Positions 1-9,485 of a stretch of 37,902 nucleotides of DNA are shown here, piece by piece (position 1 is the first letter of the stretch; every line of letters starts with the position of its first letter). The notes under the pieces were generated by a model, which saw only the letters and a list, made by a program, of their open reading frames with translations, was not told where the DNA came from and did no database searches. The position numbers and the translations under genes are program-made. This DNA comes from Candidatus Parcubacteria bacterium (GTDB lineage: Bacteria; Patescibacteriota; Minisyncoccia; Phycocordibacterales; Zambryskibacteraceae): the NCBI GenBank assembly GCA_019661895.1, contig JAIFWO010000003.1:1-37902 (forward strand), read 5' to 3'.

Positions 1-102
1 GGAGGGAGATTTTTAGAGAACTGTCTAGCATCACTATACACCTTTCGCCGTGATATGATACAAGCCAGATTAAGCTCATCCATAGCCATCCGAGGAGGCC
101 AT

Positions 103-1134
103 ATGCCATGCCCAAAATGTGCTTTGGTAGTTGTTTGGCTAGCGCTCTCAACGCTATGGGGTTGTACCACTGCCAAAAGCAAAGAGGAGGTAGTAACGCA
201 GTCGGGTTTAAGGAAGGAAGCGCCGCGCCCGAGGTTCATTCTCTCAACCAATAAGACTTTGTCTTATGGGCTCGACAGAATAGACCAAAGAAACGCGCAG
301 CTGGATGGGGAGTACACTCACATGGGAACGGGCAAGGGCGTCACAATATACGTTTTTGATGGCGGCATCTCGCCTGATCACCCGGAACTTGCCGGGAGGG
401 TGCGAGTCGGCTTCATAGGCTTTCCTGACGATCCAAAGATTTGCAATGCTCACGGTACGGCGGTTGCCAGTGCTGTGGCAGGAAGTAGTCTGGGTGCGGC
501 CACTGAAGCCCGGATCGTTGATATCAAGATGGTCCATTGCGGTAAGATGCGGGGCACTATCAAGTCCATCGTTGATGGCGTGGATTGGGTTATTGAGGAC
601 CATGAACGACATCCTGGCCCCGCGTTGGTAAACTGGTCCTTCATCGCCGATACATCAGATATACCGGCCCTAGATACCGCTGTGGAAAAGATGATCAGAG
701 CCGGTATGACCGTAGTCGTCTCGGCCGGTAACTTGGACATGGATGCCTGTCGCATCTCGCCCGCCAACGCCTTGGGAGTAATAAGCGTAGGTGCCGTATT
801 TTTAACGACCGATTCGTTCCATCAACTGATCGATAAACGGTCTCCGCGGACTGCCTTCGGGCCTTGCGTCGATATCTACGCTCCAGGCGACTCTGTGTTA
901 TTGGCGGGACTCGACAACGATGATAAACCGATTACGCAGCTCTGGAATGGTACTTCTATGGCTGCGGCTTATGTTAGCGGAGCGGTTGCGTTGTATTTCG
1001 AGAATCATCCCAACGCTGCTCCGGATGAGGCCAAACGTTACGTCTTAACCAGAGCCACCAAGGACGCGGTGAGCAACACCAGGTCTCTCTCAAATCGGCT
1101 GCTCTACGTTGGGCTCGATGATAAAAAGCCATAA
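103..1134 (+). CDS. S8 (subtilisin-like) serine peptidase, probable lipoprotein
   Basis: Catalytic motifs VFDGG (Asp), HGTAVAS (His), NGTSMAA (Ser); N-terminus MPCPKCALVVVWLALSTLWGC is a lipoprotein-type signal; GAGG ribosome-binding site upstream of ATG at 103. Confidence 0.9.
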   Translation: MPCPKCALVVVWLALSTLWGCTTAKSKEEVVTQSGLRKEAPRPRFILSTNKTLSYGLDRIDQRNAQLDGEYTHMGTGKGVTIYVFDGGISPDHPELAGRVRVGFIGFPDDPKICNAHGTAVASAVAGSSLGAATEARIVDIKMVHCGKMRGTIKSIVDGVDWVIEDHERHPGPALVNWSFIADTSDIPALDTAVEKMIRAGMTVVVSAGNLDMDACRISPANALGVISVGAVFLTTDSFHQLIDKRSPRTAFGPCVDIYAPGDSVLLAGLDNDDKPITQLWNGTSMAAAYVSGAVALYFENHPNAAPDEAKRYVLTRATKDAVSNTRSLSNRLLYVGLDDKKP

Positions 1135-1137
1135 ACT

Positions 1138-1164
1138 GCCGCCCTCCGGGGCGGTTTTCTTTAT
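1138..1164 (+). terminator. Intrinsic terminator after S8 peptidase
   Basis: CCGCCC-TCC-GGGGCGG stem followed by TTTTCTTT. Confidence 0.75.
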
Positions 1165-1212
1165 AAATTTGTTTTTATCTCTTGCCTTCGGTAAAATGTT
1201 AAAAACTTGCAG

Positions 1213-2436
1213 ATGAAAACTGAACTTTGGAGCATCGGATTCGAGACGATCAAGGAACTCGAGACAGAAGAGGGGATTTTGGCCTCCGACAAACAAGAAA
1301 TCTTCGGATGCATCTTCGGGCGCGATTCGCTCATTACCAGCCTCAAACTCCTAAAGACTTATAACAAGACGAAGGATCCGTACTTCCTGCTTCTGGTCAA
1401 AAAGATTCTAAGGAATCTGGCCAAGCTCCAGGGCCAGGACTTCAACATCGAGAGCGGGGAGGAGCCGGGCAAGATCATCCATGAGTTCCGAGAGACGGGC
1501 CATCAGCATCTGACCGGCAGAGTCGAGCGACCGTGGTTCCTGTACCCCGATAACGCTATGAAGAATTATGACAGCGTTGACAGCACGCCGCTCTTTCTTA
1601 TCGCCGTGGCGCGATACGTACAGCAGAGCGGTGATACGCAATTTGCCGAAGAAGTTAGGCCAAATGTGGAGATGGCGCTGGCCTGGGTCTTAGGAAGTAT
1701 GAAGGGGGATCGCCTCGGCTTCCTTAGCTATCAATTCCACCCCGACCGCAAGCATGGCGGCCTCGTGACTCAGAGTTGGATGGATAGCCACGAGTCGATC
1801 TTCCACGAGGATGGAGCGCCGACTCCATACCCGATCGCTCCGGCCGAGGTGCAAGCCTATGCCTACTTGGCCCTGCGCTTGTGGAAGCACGATGACGCGG
1901 TAAAATCGTTGAAAGAAAATTTCCACAAGCATTTCGTCTTCGACGACGAAGAATGTTTGATCGCCTTCGGCCTCGACGGCCATGGCAAACCGATGCTCTC
2001 GGCTCGTTCGAGCATGGGCCACCTTTTATGGGCCAGCTTAAATAGCGATTTGGACGGTGTCTTGGATTGTATCCTCGATAAAGCTTATCTCCCGAGGCTT
2101 GCCCAGAGGATCATGCTCCCAGATCTCTTCGAGCCTAAGGCCGGAGTCCGGACCCTTTCCAAGAAGTCTCGATGCTTCGACCCCTTGAGTTACCACAACG
2201 GCTCCATATGGCCGCATGATACTGCCATGATCGCCGAGGGCTTGGCCAATTTCGGCTTCGCCCACGAGGCGGCAGAGATGCGCGCCTCGCTTTGGTACGC
2301 CTGGGACTTCTTCAAGACGCCGATTGAGCTCTTCACTTATACCGACAAGGGTTACCGAGAATATGAGTCCGCTCACGGCCAGAGGGCATGCAAGAAGCAA
2401 GCCTGGAGCGCGGCCTCCATCCTCTCCGAACTATGA
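1213..2436 (+). CDS. Amylo-alpha-1,6-glucosidase / glycogen-debranching-like glycoside hydrolase
   Basis: YHNGSIWPHDTAMIAEGL motif and (alpha/alpha)6-barrel-like pattern; ATG at 1213. Confidence 0.75.
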   Translation: MKTELWSIGFETIKELETEEGILASDKQEIFGCIFGRDSLITSLKLLKTYNKTKDPYFLLLVKKILRNLAKLQGQDFNIESGEEPGKIIHEFRETGHQHLTGRVERPWFLYPDNAMKNYDSVDSTPLFLIAVARYVQQSGDTQFAEEVRPNVEMALAWVLGSMKGDRLGFLSYQFHPDRKHGGLVTQSWMDSHESIFHEDGAPTPYPIAPAEVQAYAYLALRLWKHDDAVKSLKENFHKHFVFDDEECLIAFGLDGHGKPMLSARSSMGHLLWASLNSDLDGVLDCILDKAYLPRLAQRIMLPDLFEPKAGVRTLSKKSRCFDPLSYHNGSIWPHDTAMIAEGLANFGFAHEAAEMRASLWYAWDFFKTPIELFTYTDKGYREYESAHGQRACKKQAWSAASILSEL

Positions 2437-3456
2437 CTTCATAAGAATTTGTTTGTACACGCGCTCGTATCCGTCGGCCATCTTCTTCTCATTGAAGTTT
2501 GAGAGCGCATGCTCTCGGCACTGCGCTCGGTCAATGCTCCCGATAGAGAGCACCGCGTCGATCATCTCTTCCATGGTATTGACGGTAAAGCCAGTTTTGC
2601 CATGCACGATGATCTCTGGAATGGAACCAATGTTGAAGGCTACTACTGGGCAGCCGCAGGCCATGGCCTCGATGAGCGTGAGCCCAAACGGCTCTCGCCA
2701 AGTAATGGCATGGATAAAGCACAAGGCCCTGCTCATTAAGTGATTCCTTTCCGCCTCGTCTACTTCGCCGATCCATGTGATCTTCTCCGATAAATATGGC
2801 TCTACATAAGTGTGGAAGTATGGCTGGTCGACATCATCGAGCTTAGCGGCGATAATTAGCGGCAGGTCCAAGTTAAGTGCTATTTGGATGGCGTTGTGCA
2901 CGCCCTTTTCCATCGATATGCGCCCGACGAAGAGCAGATAGCCCTCATGGTCATTAGAGAAGGGATAATGTGCAAGATCAAGGCCGTTGTAAATGGTGTC
3001 GATGTAATTGAGACCGGGGACAATAGCTTGGGATTTGGAGATAGTCACAAGGTAAGGTCGCGAGAGCTTCCTAAAGATGTGCCTATTCTCCACGGTGAAG
3101 GGGCCATGATAGGTCATGACCACCGGAGTCTCACAGATGTTGGCCGTCGGCAAAGAAATGTATCCGTTGTGGTCATGCATGATGTCGAACTCCTGCTGGT
3201 GGGCGTAGGCCTCGCCGATGTTAAAGAGCGTCCAAGTATTGAGACCATAGATCTCCTTCAGCTTGGCCTCGCGGAGGGCGCGTGGATAAATGGAAAAGAG
3301 CTTGGCCGAGGTCAGAGAGTCGCCGCTGGCAAAGAGAGTGACCTCATGTCCGCGTCTGACCAGCTCCTCGGTAAGCGTGTGTACGACGCGCTCGGTGCCC
3401 CCATACTTCTTGGGCGGAATACGCTCAATAATAGGGGCAATTTGGGCAATTTTCAT
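2431..3456 (-). CDS. Glycosyltransferase family 4 (GT-B)
   Basis: MKIAQIAPIIERIPPKKYGGTERVVHTLTEELVRRGHEVTLFA N-domain; FVGRISMEKG and EPFGLTLIEAMACGCPVVAF C-domain motifs. Confidence 0.9.
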   Translation of the reverse strand: MKIAQIAPIIERIPPKKYGGTERVVHTLTEELVRRGHEVTLFASGDSLTSAKLFSIYPRALREAKLKEIYGLNTWTLFNIGEAYAHQQEFDIMHDHNGYISLPTANICETPVVMTYHGPFTVENRHIFRKLSRPYLVTISKSQAIVPGLNYIDTIYNGLDLAHYPFSNDHEGYLLFVGRISMEKGVHNAIQIALNLDLPLIIAAKLDDVDQPYFHTYVEPYLSEKITWIGEVDEAERNHLMSRALCFIHAITWREPFGLTLIEAMACGCPVVAFNIGSIPEIIVHGKTGFTVNTMEEMIDAVLSIGSIDRAQCREHALSNFNEKKMADGYERVYKQILMKS

Positions 3457-3514
3457 AGTTGTGCCTTGATATAGACGCAAGGGGCGGCGTGGTATTACTC
3501 GGGCTGGTTCGTGG

Positions 3515-3552
3515 TATAATATATAGACCTTACAAACCGTTAGGTTGTAAGG
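3515..3552 (+). promoter_or_regulatory. -10 box (TATAAT, 3515-3520) followed by 5'-UTR hairpin CCTTACAA/TTGTAAGG (3528-3552)
   Basis: Perfect 8-bp stem beginning about where transcription would start; directly upstream of ATG at 3581. Confidence 0.5.
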
Positions 3553-3580
3553 CTTGTCAGTAATTATCTGTATTCAACTC

Positions 3581-4501
3581 ATGTCAATTACTAAAAAGGT
3601 TGTCGGGGCAGCTCTCGGGCTTGGAATGCTTATTCCATTGGCCTCGTTTGCAGAGACGTCCTCGACGAGCATAAGTGCATTACTTGAGCAGATCAAAGCT
3701 CTTCAAGCTCAAATCGTCAGTCTTCAAACACAGCAGAGCACTGCGGTGGCTTCTCTCGTCGATACCCTCAAGCAGGGTTCAAGCGGCGACCAAGTAGCAG
3801 TGCTCCAGGCGCTCCTTGCGGCAGATCCTGATATCTACCCAGAGGGCCTCATCACTGGATTCTTCGGACCGAAGACCGCCGCCGCCGTGTCACGCTTCCA
3901 AAAGAAGAATGGCCTGGAGAGCGTCGGTAACGTTGGTCCAAAGACTCTCGCTAAGTTGAACAATCTTTTGAGAGAGTCACCTGTGGCTCTCGAGAATGGT
4001 ACCTCGACCAATGGCCAGGGCAAGCGACCTTGCGCTATCGTGCCTCCAGGGCATCTCATTGCCCCAGGCTGGCTTAAGAAGAATGGGGGAGTCAGACCAA
4101 TCGTTCCCGCCTGTCAGACATTGCCCCCGGGTATCGCCGGCCTCTTGAACGGTTCAACCACCAAGGGCACGACTACTCCTCCAGTGGCTACCACTACTCC
4201 CGACACCACCGCTCCGGTGATCTCGGCTGTCTCGACCTCCGGTGTCTCCTCAACGAGCGCCATGGTCTTGTGGGTAACCAACGAAGCCGCTACCTCTAAG
4301 ATCTACTTCGGTACGACTACGCCGTTTGACATGGCCAGTTCTACGAACTCGACCATGACCAACAGCTCTCTTACTACCAGTCACAGCTTTACCCTAAGCA
4401 ACTTGACGGCCAGTACGACGTACTCATTCGTCTTAGAATCGAAGGACGCAGCCAACAACACTGCTACCACTTCGACCCAGAGCTTCGTCACTACCAACTA
4501 A
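3581..4501 (+). CDS. Secreted peptidoglycan-binding (PG_binding_1) protein with C-terminal Fn3-like domain
   Basis: Signal peptide; LKQGSSGDQVAVLQALLAADPDIYPEGLITGFFGPKTAAAVSRFQKKNGL; Thr-rich linker then Fn3-like domain. Confidence 0.85.
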   Translation: MSITKKVVGAALGLGMLIPLASFAETSSTSISALLEQIKALQAQIVSLQTQQSTAVASLVDTLKQGSSGDQVAVLQALLAADPDIYPEGLITGFFGPKTAAAVSRFQKKNGLESVGNVGPKTLAKLNNLLRESPVALENGTSTNGQGKRPCAIVPPGHLIAPGWLKKNGGVRPIVPACQTLPPGIAGLLNGSTTKGTTTPPVATTTPDTTAPVISAVSTSGVSSTSAMVLWVTNEAATSKIYFGTTTPFDMASSTNSTMTNSSLTTSHSFTLSNLTASTTYSFVLESKDAANNTATTSTQSFVTTN

Positions 4502-4517
4502 GCTCTCCTGTCTGGAA

Positions 4518-4543
4518 ACAAAAGCCCCGCCAGGGGCTTTTGT
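4518..4543 (+). terminator. Intrinsic terminator
   Basis: CAAAAGCCCCgccaGGGGCTTTTG stem-loop. Confidence 0.75.
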
Positions 4544-4559
4544 GTTATAATCGCATTCG

Positions 4560-5423
4560 ATGCCGCCAAAGGTTACGAAAAAATTTCTTGTCCCGATCGG
4601 TGCCCTTGTGCTCGCGGCGCTCTTCGGATTTGGCATTTACAGCTACTTGGAAGTGCGCAAAGAGAATTCCTCTCTTAAGACCGCCCTCGATGCGGCTCGA
4701 AGCAATCTGTCGGAGCTCAAGAGCGAGAAGCTGTCACTCGGCAATCAACTCCAAACAGCCGAGAGCACTATCGAGACCTTCCAAGGCCAGATCTCTACTA
4801 TCACCGACACGGTAGGGACCTTGAAGAAGTTAAGCGAGACCGACTTAGAGCTTTTGAAGAAGTACTCCAAGGTCTATTTCTTGAACGAGAATTATAAACC
4901 CGCGAGCCTCTCGGATGTCGATACTAAGTATCTTTACTCTAAAGATAAGCCGCTCCAATTTCTATCCGGAGCCTGGCCCTTCCTGCGCTCACTCCTCGAC
5001 GCCTCTCTGGAGAAGGGACTGGATCTTAGAGCTATATCGGCTTACCGTTCCTATAGCACGCAAGGCGGCCTCAAGAGCACCTACAAGGTCACCTACGGGG
5101 CTGGCACAGCCAATCAATTCTCGGCGGAGCAGGGCTACTCGGAGCACCAGTTAGGCACGGCCGTCGACTTCACTACGCTAAAGACCGGAGCCGCCTTTAC
5201 CGGCTTCGATAAGACACCCGAATATGCATGGCTTACGGCAAACGCCTATAATTACGGCTTCATCCTCTCCTATCCTAAAAATAATGCCTATTACATCTAC
5301 GAGCCATGGCATTGGAGATTCATCGGCGTGCAACTGGCCACCAAACTCCATGACGAAAACAAGTACTTCTACTATCTCGACCAGCGCGAGATCGATGATT
5401 ACTTAGTACACCTTTTTGATTAG
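4560..5423 (+). CDS. M15 family D-alanyl-D-alanine carboxypeptidase (VanY-like), membrane anchored with coiled coil
   Basis: YSEHQLGTAVDF and EPWHWRFIG metal-binding motifs; N-terminal TM segment. Confidence 0.9.
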   Translation: MPPKVTKKFLVPIGALVLAALFGFGIYSYLEVRKENSSLKTALDAARSNLSELKSEKLSLGNQLQTAESTIETFQGQISTITDTVGTLKKLSETDLELLKKYSKVYFLNENYKPASLSDVDTKYLYSKDKPLQFLSGAWPFLRSLLDASLEKGLDLRAISAYRSYSTQGGLKSTYKVTYGAGTANQFSAEQGYSEHQLGTAVDFTTLKTGAAFTGFDKTPEYAWLTANAYNYGFILSYPKNNAYYIYEPWHWRFIGVQLATKLHDENKYFYYLDQREIDDYLVHLFD

Positions 5424-5872
5424 ATACAGAGGTCAGTACCGCCTACATCGATAGTGCTGATACCGGCTGTTCCGTCGCTGTCGACACACCATGCAGTAGT
5501 GGAACCGGAAGCACTGGCACCAGGCAATATAGCTGAGACGGCCCAAGTGGCACCTGTAGAGTCGCACGTGAGAGTGGCGCCAGCAGGGTAGTTGTCTTGA
5601 TCGGTCAGCTTGCTCATACCGGAAGCTGTGTCTCCCCACATAGAACCATCGGCTCCAGTGCAGTCGGCGCTCACCGGTCCGAAGTTGCTGTTGTCATCGG
5701 CGTATATGGCAGCAGCGTTCTTGACACCGGCAAGCTGGGACTTGACCTTGGCATCCTGACCCTTACCACGAGCACTGTTAAGCGATGCGAGCACAACTGA
5801 CGAGAGAATACCGATGATGGCGATAACTACGAGAAGTTCAATGAGAGTAAAGCCTTTTTCGTTTCTAAACAT
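5420..5872 (-). CDS. Type IV pilin / pseudopilin
   Basis: Prepilin signal KGFTLIELLVVIAIIGILSSVVLASLNSAR. Confidence 0.93.
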   Translation of the reverse strand: MFRNEKGFTLIELLVVIAIIGILSSVVLASLNSARGKGQDAKVKSQLAGVKNAAAIYADDNSNFGPVSADCTGADGSMWGDTASGMSKLTDQDNYPAGATLTCDSTGATWAVSAILPGASASGSTTAWCVDSDGTAGISTIDVGGTDLCI

Positions 5873-5949
5873 TGTTATTGAATTACTAAGTAATCTATAT
5901 ATTGTAACTCAACCATGGATTTTGAATAGAGGTGTTATACTACTCCCGC

Positions 5950-7386
5950 ATGAATGCGCTCAGAGACAAAGTTTTTGCCATAGTTGACGTCGAGACCACC
6001 GGTTCGAGCCCGACGGGCGATCGAATCATCGAAATCGGCATTTTGCGCGTTCTAAATGGCAAGGTCGTGCAGACCTTCGAAACTCTCATTGATCCAGAGC
6101 GATACGTGCCGCCCACCATCGAGAGTATTACCGGGATCAAGGCGTCCGACCTCGAGGGCGCTCCCACCTTTGCCGACATCCGCGCCCAAGTCGCCCAGTT
6201 GCTTGAAGGTGCGGTATTCGTCGCTCATAATGCCCGCTTCGATTATGGATTCATTAAAAATGAGTTCAAGAGAGAGGGCGTCAGCTGGAGCGCCAAGTGC
6301 CTCTGCACCGTGCGTCTCTCAAGGAAGTTGTATAGCCGAGAGAAGAGGCATGACCTTTCTTCGATCATAGAGCGCTTCGGTTTTGAATGTCCGCGCCGGC
6401 ACAGAGCCTTCGACGATGCGCGAGTGCTTTTCGACTTCCTCAATCACATAGAGAGAAGCGGGCGCGAGGAGGAGCTCAAGGAAGCGGTCAAGGCTCTTCT
6501 CCAAGAGAATACTTTGCCCCAATTCTTGGATGAGAAGAGCATTCGAGCCTTGCCAGAAGGTCCGGGGGTATACACCTTCTTAGGACCTGAGGGAGAGGTT
6601 CTCTATGTAGGTAAAAGCCTAAACATCCGCCATCGAGTGCTCTCGCACTTTTCAAATGATCACAGCACGACCAAAGAGATGCACTTATGCCAAGAGACTA
6701 GGAGAGTGGAAGCCGAGGAAACTGCTGGAGAATTGTCCGCTCTTCTTCTCGAGTCCGAACTTATCAAAGCCTTATCTCCTTTGTACAATCGCCAGCTGCG
6801 CCGTCGCTCAGAGCTTGTGGTAGTCAAGGGGTTTAAAAAAGATGGCTATATGAACGCTAAGATCGAGAGGCTCCGAGAGGTCAGTCCCGAAGAATACAAA
6901 GAGATCTTGGCAATATTTAGGAACGTCAGACAAGCCAAGGAATTCCTTTCCGCCTCCGCGTACGAGCACGGCCTCTGCTCGAAGCTGCTTGGGATCGAGA
7001 AGGCCAATGGCGCATGCTTCGCGCATCAGATAGGAAAGTGCAGCGGAGCTTGCCTTGGCAAAGGGGAGCCCAAGGACTACAACCAGAGGGTCAAGGAAGT
7101 CTTTAAGAAGAGGAAGCTCCGGGCGTGGCCCTTCGCCGGCGCTATTAGGATCGAGGAGAGGAGAGATGATGACGAGAGTCATGTCTTCATCCTTGATAAT
7201 TGGTGCTTGCTCAAAGACGCTAAGATAAGCATGTATGACACGGAAGTGCGCTCGCACCCGGGCCGCTTCGACTACGATGCTTATAAGATATTTATGCGCT
7301 ATATCAAAAATCCTCTGAACAAAAAGCGCATCAAGCACTTGAGCCAAGAGGAGGAAAGAGTTGTGGAAATGGATTCGTCTTTATAG
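5950..7386 (+). CDS. Fusion: DnaQ-like DEDD 3'-5' exonuclease plus GIY-YIG (UvrC/Cho-like) nuclease
   Basis: FAIVDVETTGSSPTGDRIIEIG ... HNARFDYGF ... HRAFDDA (DEDDh); then GPGVYTFLGPEGEVLYVGKSLNIRHRVLSHF (GIY-YIG). Confidence 0.9.
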   Translation: MNALRDKVFAIVDVETTGSSPTGDRIIEIGILRVLNGKVVQTFETLIDPERYVPPTIESITGIKASDLEGAPTFADIRAQVAQLLEGAVFVAHNARFDYGFIKNEFKREGVSWSAKCLCTVRLSRKLYSREKRHDLSSIIERFGFECPRRHRAFDDARVLFDFLNHIERSGREEELKEAVKALLQENTLPQFLDEKSIRALPEGPGVYTFLGPEGEVLYVGKSLNIRHRVLSHFSNDHSTTKEMHLCQETRRVEAEETAGELSALLLESELIKALSPLYNRQLRRRSELVVVKGFKKDGYMNAKIERLREVSPEEYKEILAIFRNVRQAKEFLSASAYEHGLCSKLLGIEKANGACFAHQIGKCSGACLGKGEPKDYNQRVKEVFKKRKLRAWPFAGAIRIEERRDDDESHVFILDNWCLLKDAKISMYDTEVRSHPGRFDYDAYKIFMRYIKNPLNKKRIKHLSQEEERVVEMDSSL

Positions 7387-7420
7387 TTGTGCTCGACCTT
7401 ATTCGCTAATTTTTACTACT

Positions 7421-7591
7421 ATGGGAGCCAAAGAAGACGCAGAGAATGAAGTCAAGGATGCTGAAGGCGATGAAGCTGAGGCCAAAAGGGCCGATGCTGA
7501 CGCTGGTCGCCGTGTGGCCGATGCGACAGATGAAGTAGCTGATGAAACGGACAAGGAAGCCGACCAGAAGGAGGAGCACTCGGAAAGCTGA
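7421..7591 (+). CDS. Small highly charged hypothetical protein
   Basis: MGAKEDAENEVKDAEGDEAEAKRADADAGRR...; low-complexity, Asp/Glu/Ala-rich; tight spacing to next gene. Confidence 0.4.
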   Translation: MGAKEDAENEVKDAEGDEAEAKRADADAGRRVADATDEVADETDKEADQKEEHSES

Positions 7592-7603
7592 TATACTAAA
7601 TAT

Positions 7604-7984
7604 ATGAATATCAACACCAAAGCCACCGGCATTGAATTGACCCCGGCCATTTCGGCCTATATCGATAAGCGCTTGCAAGGTGTCGAGAAATATTTAAACA
7701 ACAAAGCCGCCTACATGCAGGTGGAGGTCGGAAGGAGCACTGGGCACCACAAGCAGGGCGAGGTGTTTAGAGCCGAGGTGCGTATTGCCGGCGACGGTGC
7801 TGACTATTATGCAGTGAAGGAGGCCGAGGATCTCTATGCCGCTATCGATATGGTCAAGGACGAAGTGGTCCAGGAGATCAAGAAGGCAAAGGGCAAGAAG
7901 CGCGAGCTCCTGCGCCGCGGCCAGAGAGCTATCAAGGATATGGTCAAAGGCTTTCCTTGGCTTCGTCGTGGAAAAGGTGAATAA
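7604..7984 (+). CDS. hpf: Ribosome hibernation promoting factor (HPF/RaiA, short form)
   Basis: Sigma-54 modulation/S30AE pattern: MNINTKATGIELTPAISAYIDKRLQGVEKYL...AEVRIAGDGADYYAVKEAEDLYAAIDMVKDEVVQEIKKAKGK. Confidence 0.85.
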   Translation: MNINTKATGIELTPAISAYIDKRLQGVEKYLNNKAAYMQVEVGRSTGHHKQGEVFRAEVRIAGDGADYYAVKEAEDLYAAIDMVKDEVVQEIKKAKGKKRELLRRGQRAIKDMVKGFPWLRRGKGE

Positions 7985-7991
7985 TAAAGGG

Positions 7992-8153
7992 ATGCAATAC
8001 CGCCGAACCTATTGGAGTCAGGTCGCCAGTCCTTGGGTCTCGATGTCGGTGCTTATTGGCGGCATGGTGAGCGCCATTCTTCTATATGGGCTTGTCCGCT
8101 TCGACAACATGGCCGAGAACAATTCTTTGTATAACTACAGCACTCTAAATTAA
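7992..8153 (+). CDS. Small single-pass membrane protein
   Basis: MQYRRTYWSQVASPWVSMSVLIGGMVSAILLYGLVRFDNM...; one TM helix. Confidence 0.45.
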   Translation: MQYRRTYWSQVASPWVSMSVLIGGMVSAILLYGLVRFDNMAENNSLYNYSTLN

Positions 8154-8944
8154 CGGCCTCTCAGATAGTCGGAGTAGGACATCTCCTTCTTGCCGGGAGG
8201 GATGACTTTATCTAGAACAAGAGCGCCCTCCTCCATATGCGCATCGGTGATGATCAATTCGCCCATGCGGGCGCGGGGCCAGACTTCAAAGGCCTTAATC
8301 TTTCGTAAAGCTGCTTCAGGCGAGTCATTGGAGATGTCTGCCTCGCTCTTCTCTATCATATGCGTGTATGTAGCCTGCGCACGGTCCTGTTCTATCTCAG
8401 GAAGTTCTCCGTTGACCCACTTTGGCAGCACCAGAGCGAGCATCTTTCCGCCTACTTCGCCAAGCTTCCTCTCTGCCACGCTGTATTTCTCAGGCCAGGT
8501 GTCGAAGGTGACTTCTTGTTGCACGACGATCGGGCCCTCATCCATCTTTTCGTCGATGCGCATGATGGTCACTCCCGTTTTGTCTTCATGGAGGATCGCG
8601 CCTTGGATCGGAGCCGGGCCTCGCAGCTTGGGTAGGAGAGAGGGATGAACATTCAAGGTCTTATATTTCGGTCGATAGATAAGATCGGCTGGCAAGATCC
8701 TGCCATACGAGGCTACCACATAGACGTCGGCCTGAGGCGCTTCATCACGTTTCTCAAACACCCTAATGTTGTGTGTGAGAGCCCAGGCTTTAACGGGATT
8801 TGGAGTTAGTACTAACTTACGGCCTTGAGGCTTGTCTGGGAAGGTGACGATTCCCATCGGTATCAAGTTCTTTTTAAAAAGCTCTTCGAGCACATATACC
8901 GAGAAGGTTGAGGTCCCGAAGAAGACGTAAGAAATGCTACTCAT
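8150..8944 (-). CDS. fmt: Methionyl-tRNA formyltransferase
   Basis: FFGTSTFSVYVLEEL, SYGRILP, LNVHPSLLPKLRGPAPIQGAIL, GVTIMRIDEKMDEGPI; compact C-terminal domain. Confidence 0.92.
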   Translation of the reverse strand: MSSISYVFFGTSTFSVYVLEELFKKNLIPMGIVTFPDKPQGRKLVLTPNPVKAWALTHNIRVFEKRDEAPQADVYVVASYGRILPADLIYRPKYKTLNVHPSLLPKLRGPAPIQGAILHEDKTGVTIMRIDEKMDEGPIVVQQEVTFDTWPEKYSVAERKLGEVGGKMLALVLPKWVNGELPEIEQDRAQATYTHMIEKSEADISNDSPEAALRKIKAFEVWPRARMGELIITDAHMEEGALVLDKVIPPGKKEMSYSDYLRGR

Positions 8945-9485
8945 GCTTTTCGGGTGGAATGTCCTCGACGTTCTCCGCTTTGTCTATGAAGAGGATGCCG
9001 TTCAAGTGGTCGACTTCGTGCTGGAAGATCTGAGCCATGAGTCCCGAGGCGCCTCTTACAAACTTCTTGCCGCTTTCGTCATATGCTTCGATGGTGGCCT
9101 TCTCACTCCTCTCTACCTCGCCGTAGAGCCAGCGCACGGAGAGACATCCTTCCTCCATCTTTTTCTTCTTCCTTGAGAGCTTTGAGATCATCGGATTTAT
9201 GTACACTTGGTCCGGATATGTGGTGGCGTCGAGCTCCTCCTCGCCATGCGCACCGCGCTTTCTGTTCAAGAGCTCCTGAGTCCTTCCGGCGATAACGAAT
9301 ATCCTCAAACTCTCACCGATCTGCGGAGCGGCAATAGCCACGCCGTCGCTCTCGGCCTGTAGGGCTAGTCGCATCCTTTCGACCACTTTGCGGATCTTCT
9401 TCGAGGTAATGTCCTTATGCAAGACCTCCTTGGCCACTTCGCGTAGTTTGGGGGAATCCTTTTGGAGGATGGTGGGCTTTTTCAT
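8937..9485 (-). CDS. def: Peptide deformylase
   Basis: GVAIAAPQIG, EEGCLSV, QHEVDHLNG motifs. Confidence 0.95.
   Translation of the reverse strand: MKKPTILQKDSPKLREVAKEVLHKDITSKKIRKVVERMRLALQAESDGVAIAAPQIGESLRIFVIAGRTQELLNRKRGAHGEEELDATTYPDQVYINPMISKLSRKKKKMEEGCLSVRWLYGEVERSEKATIEAYDESGKKFVRGASGLMAQIFQHEVDHLNGILFIDKAENVEDIPPEKHE

Noticed and set aside
2884-3474. 196-aa plus-strand ORF opposite the GT4 gene
   Set aside because: Antisense shadow of a clearly coding minus-strand glycosyltransferase; no recognisable domain
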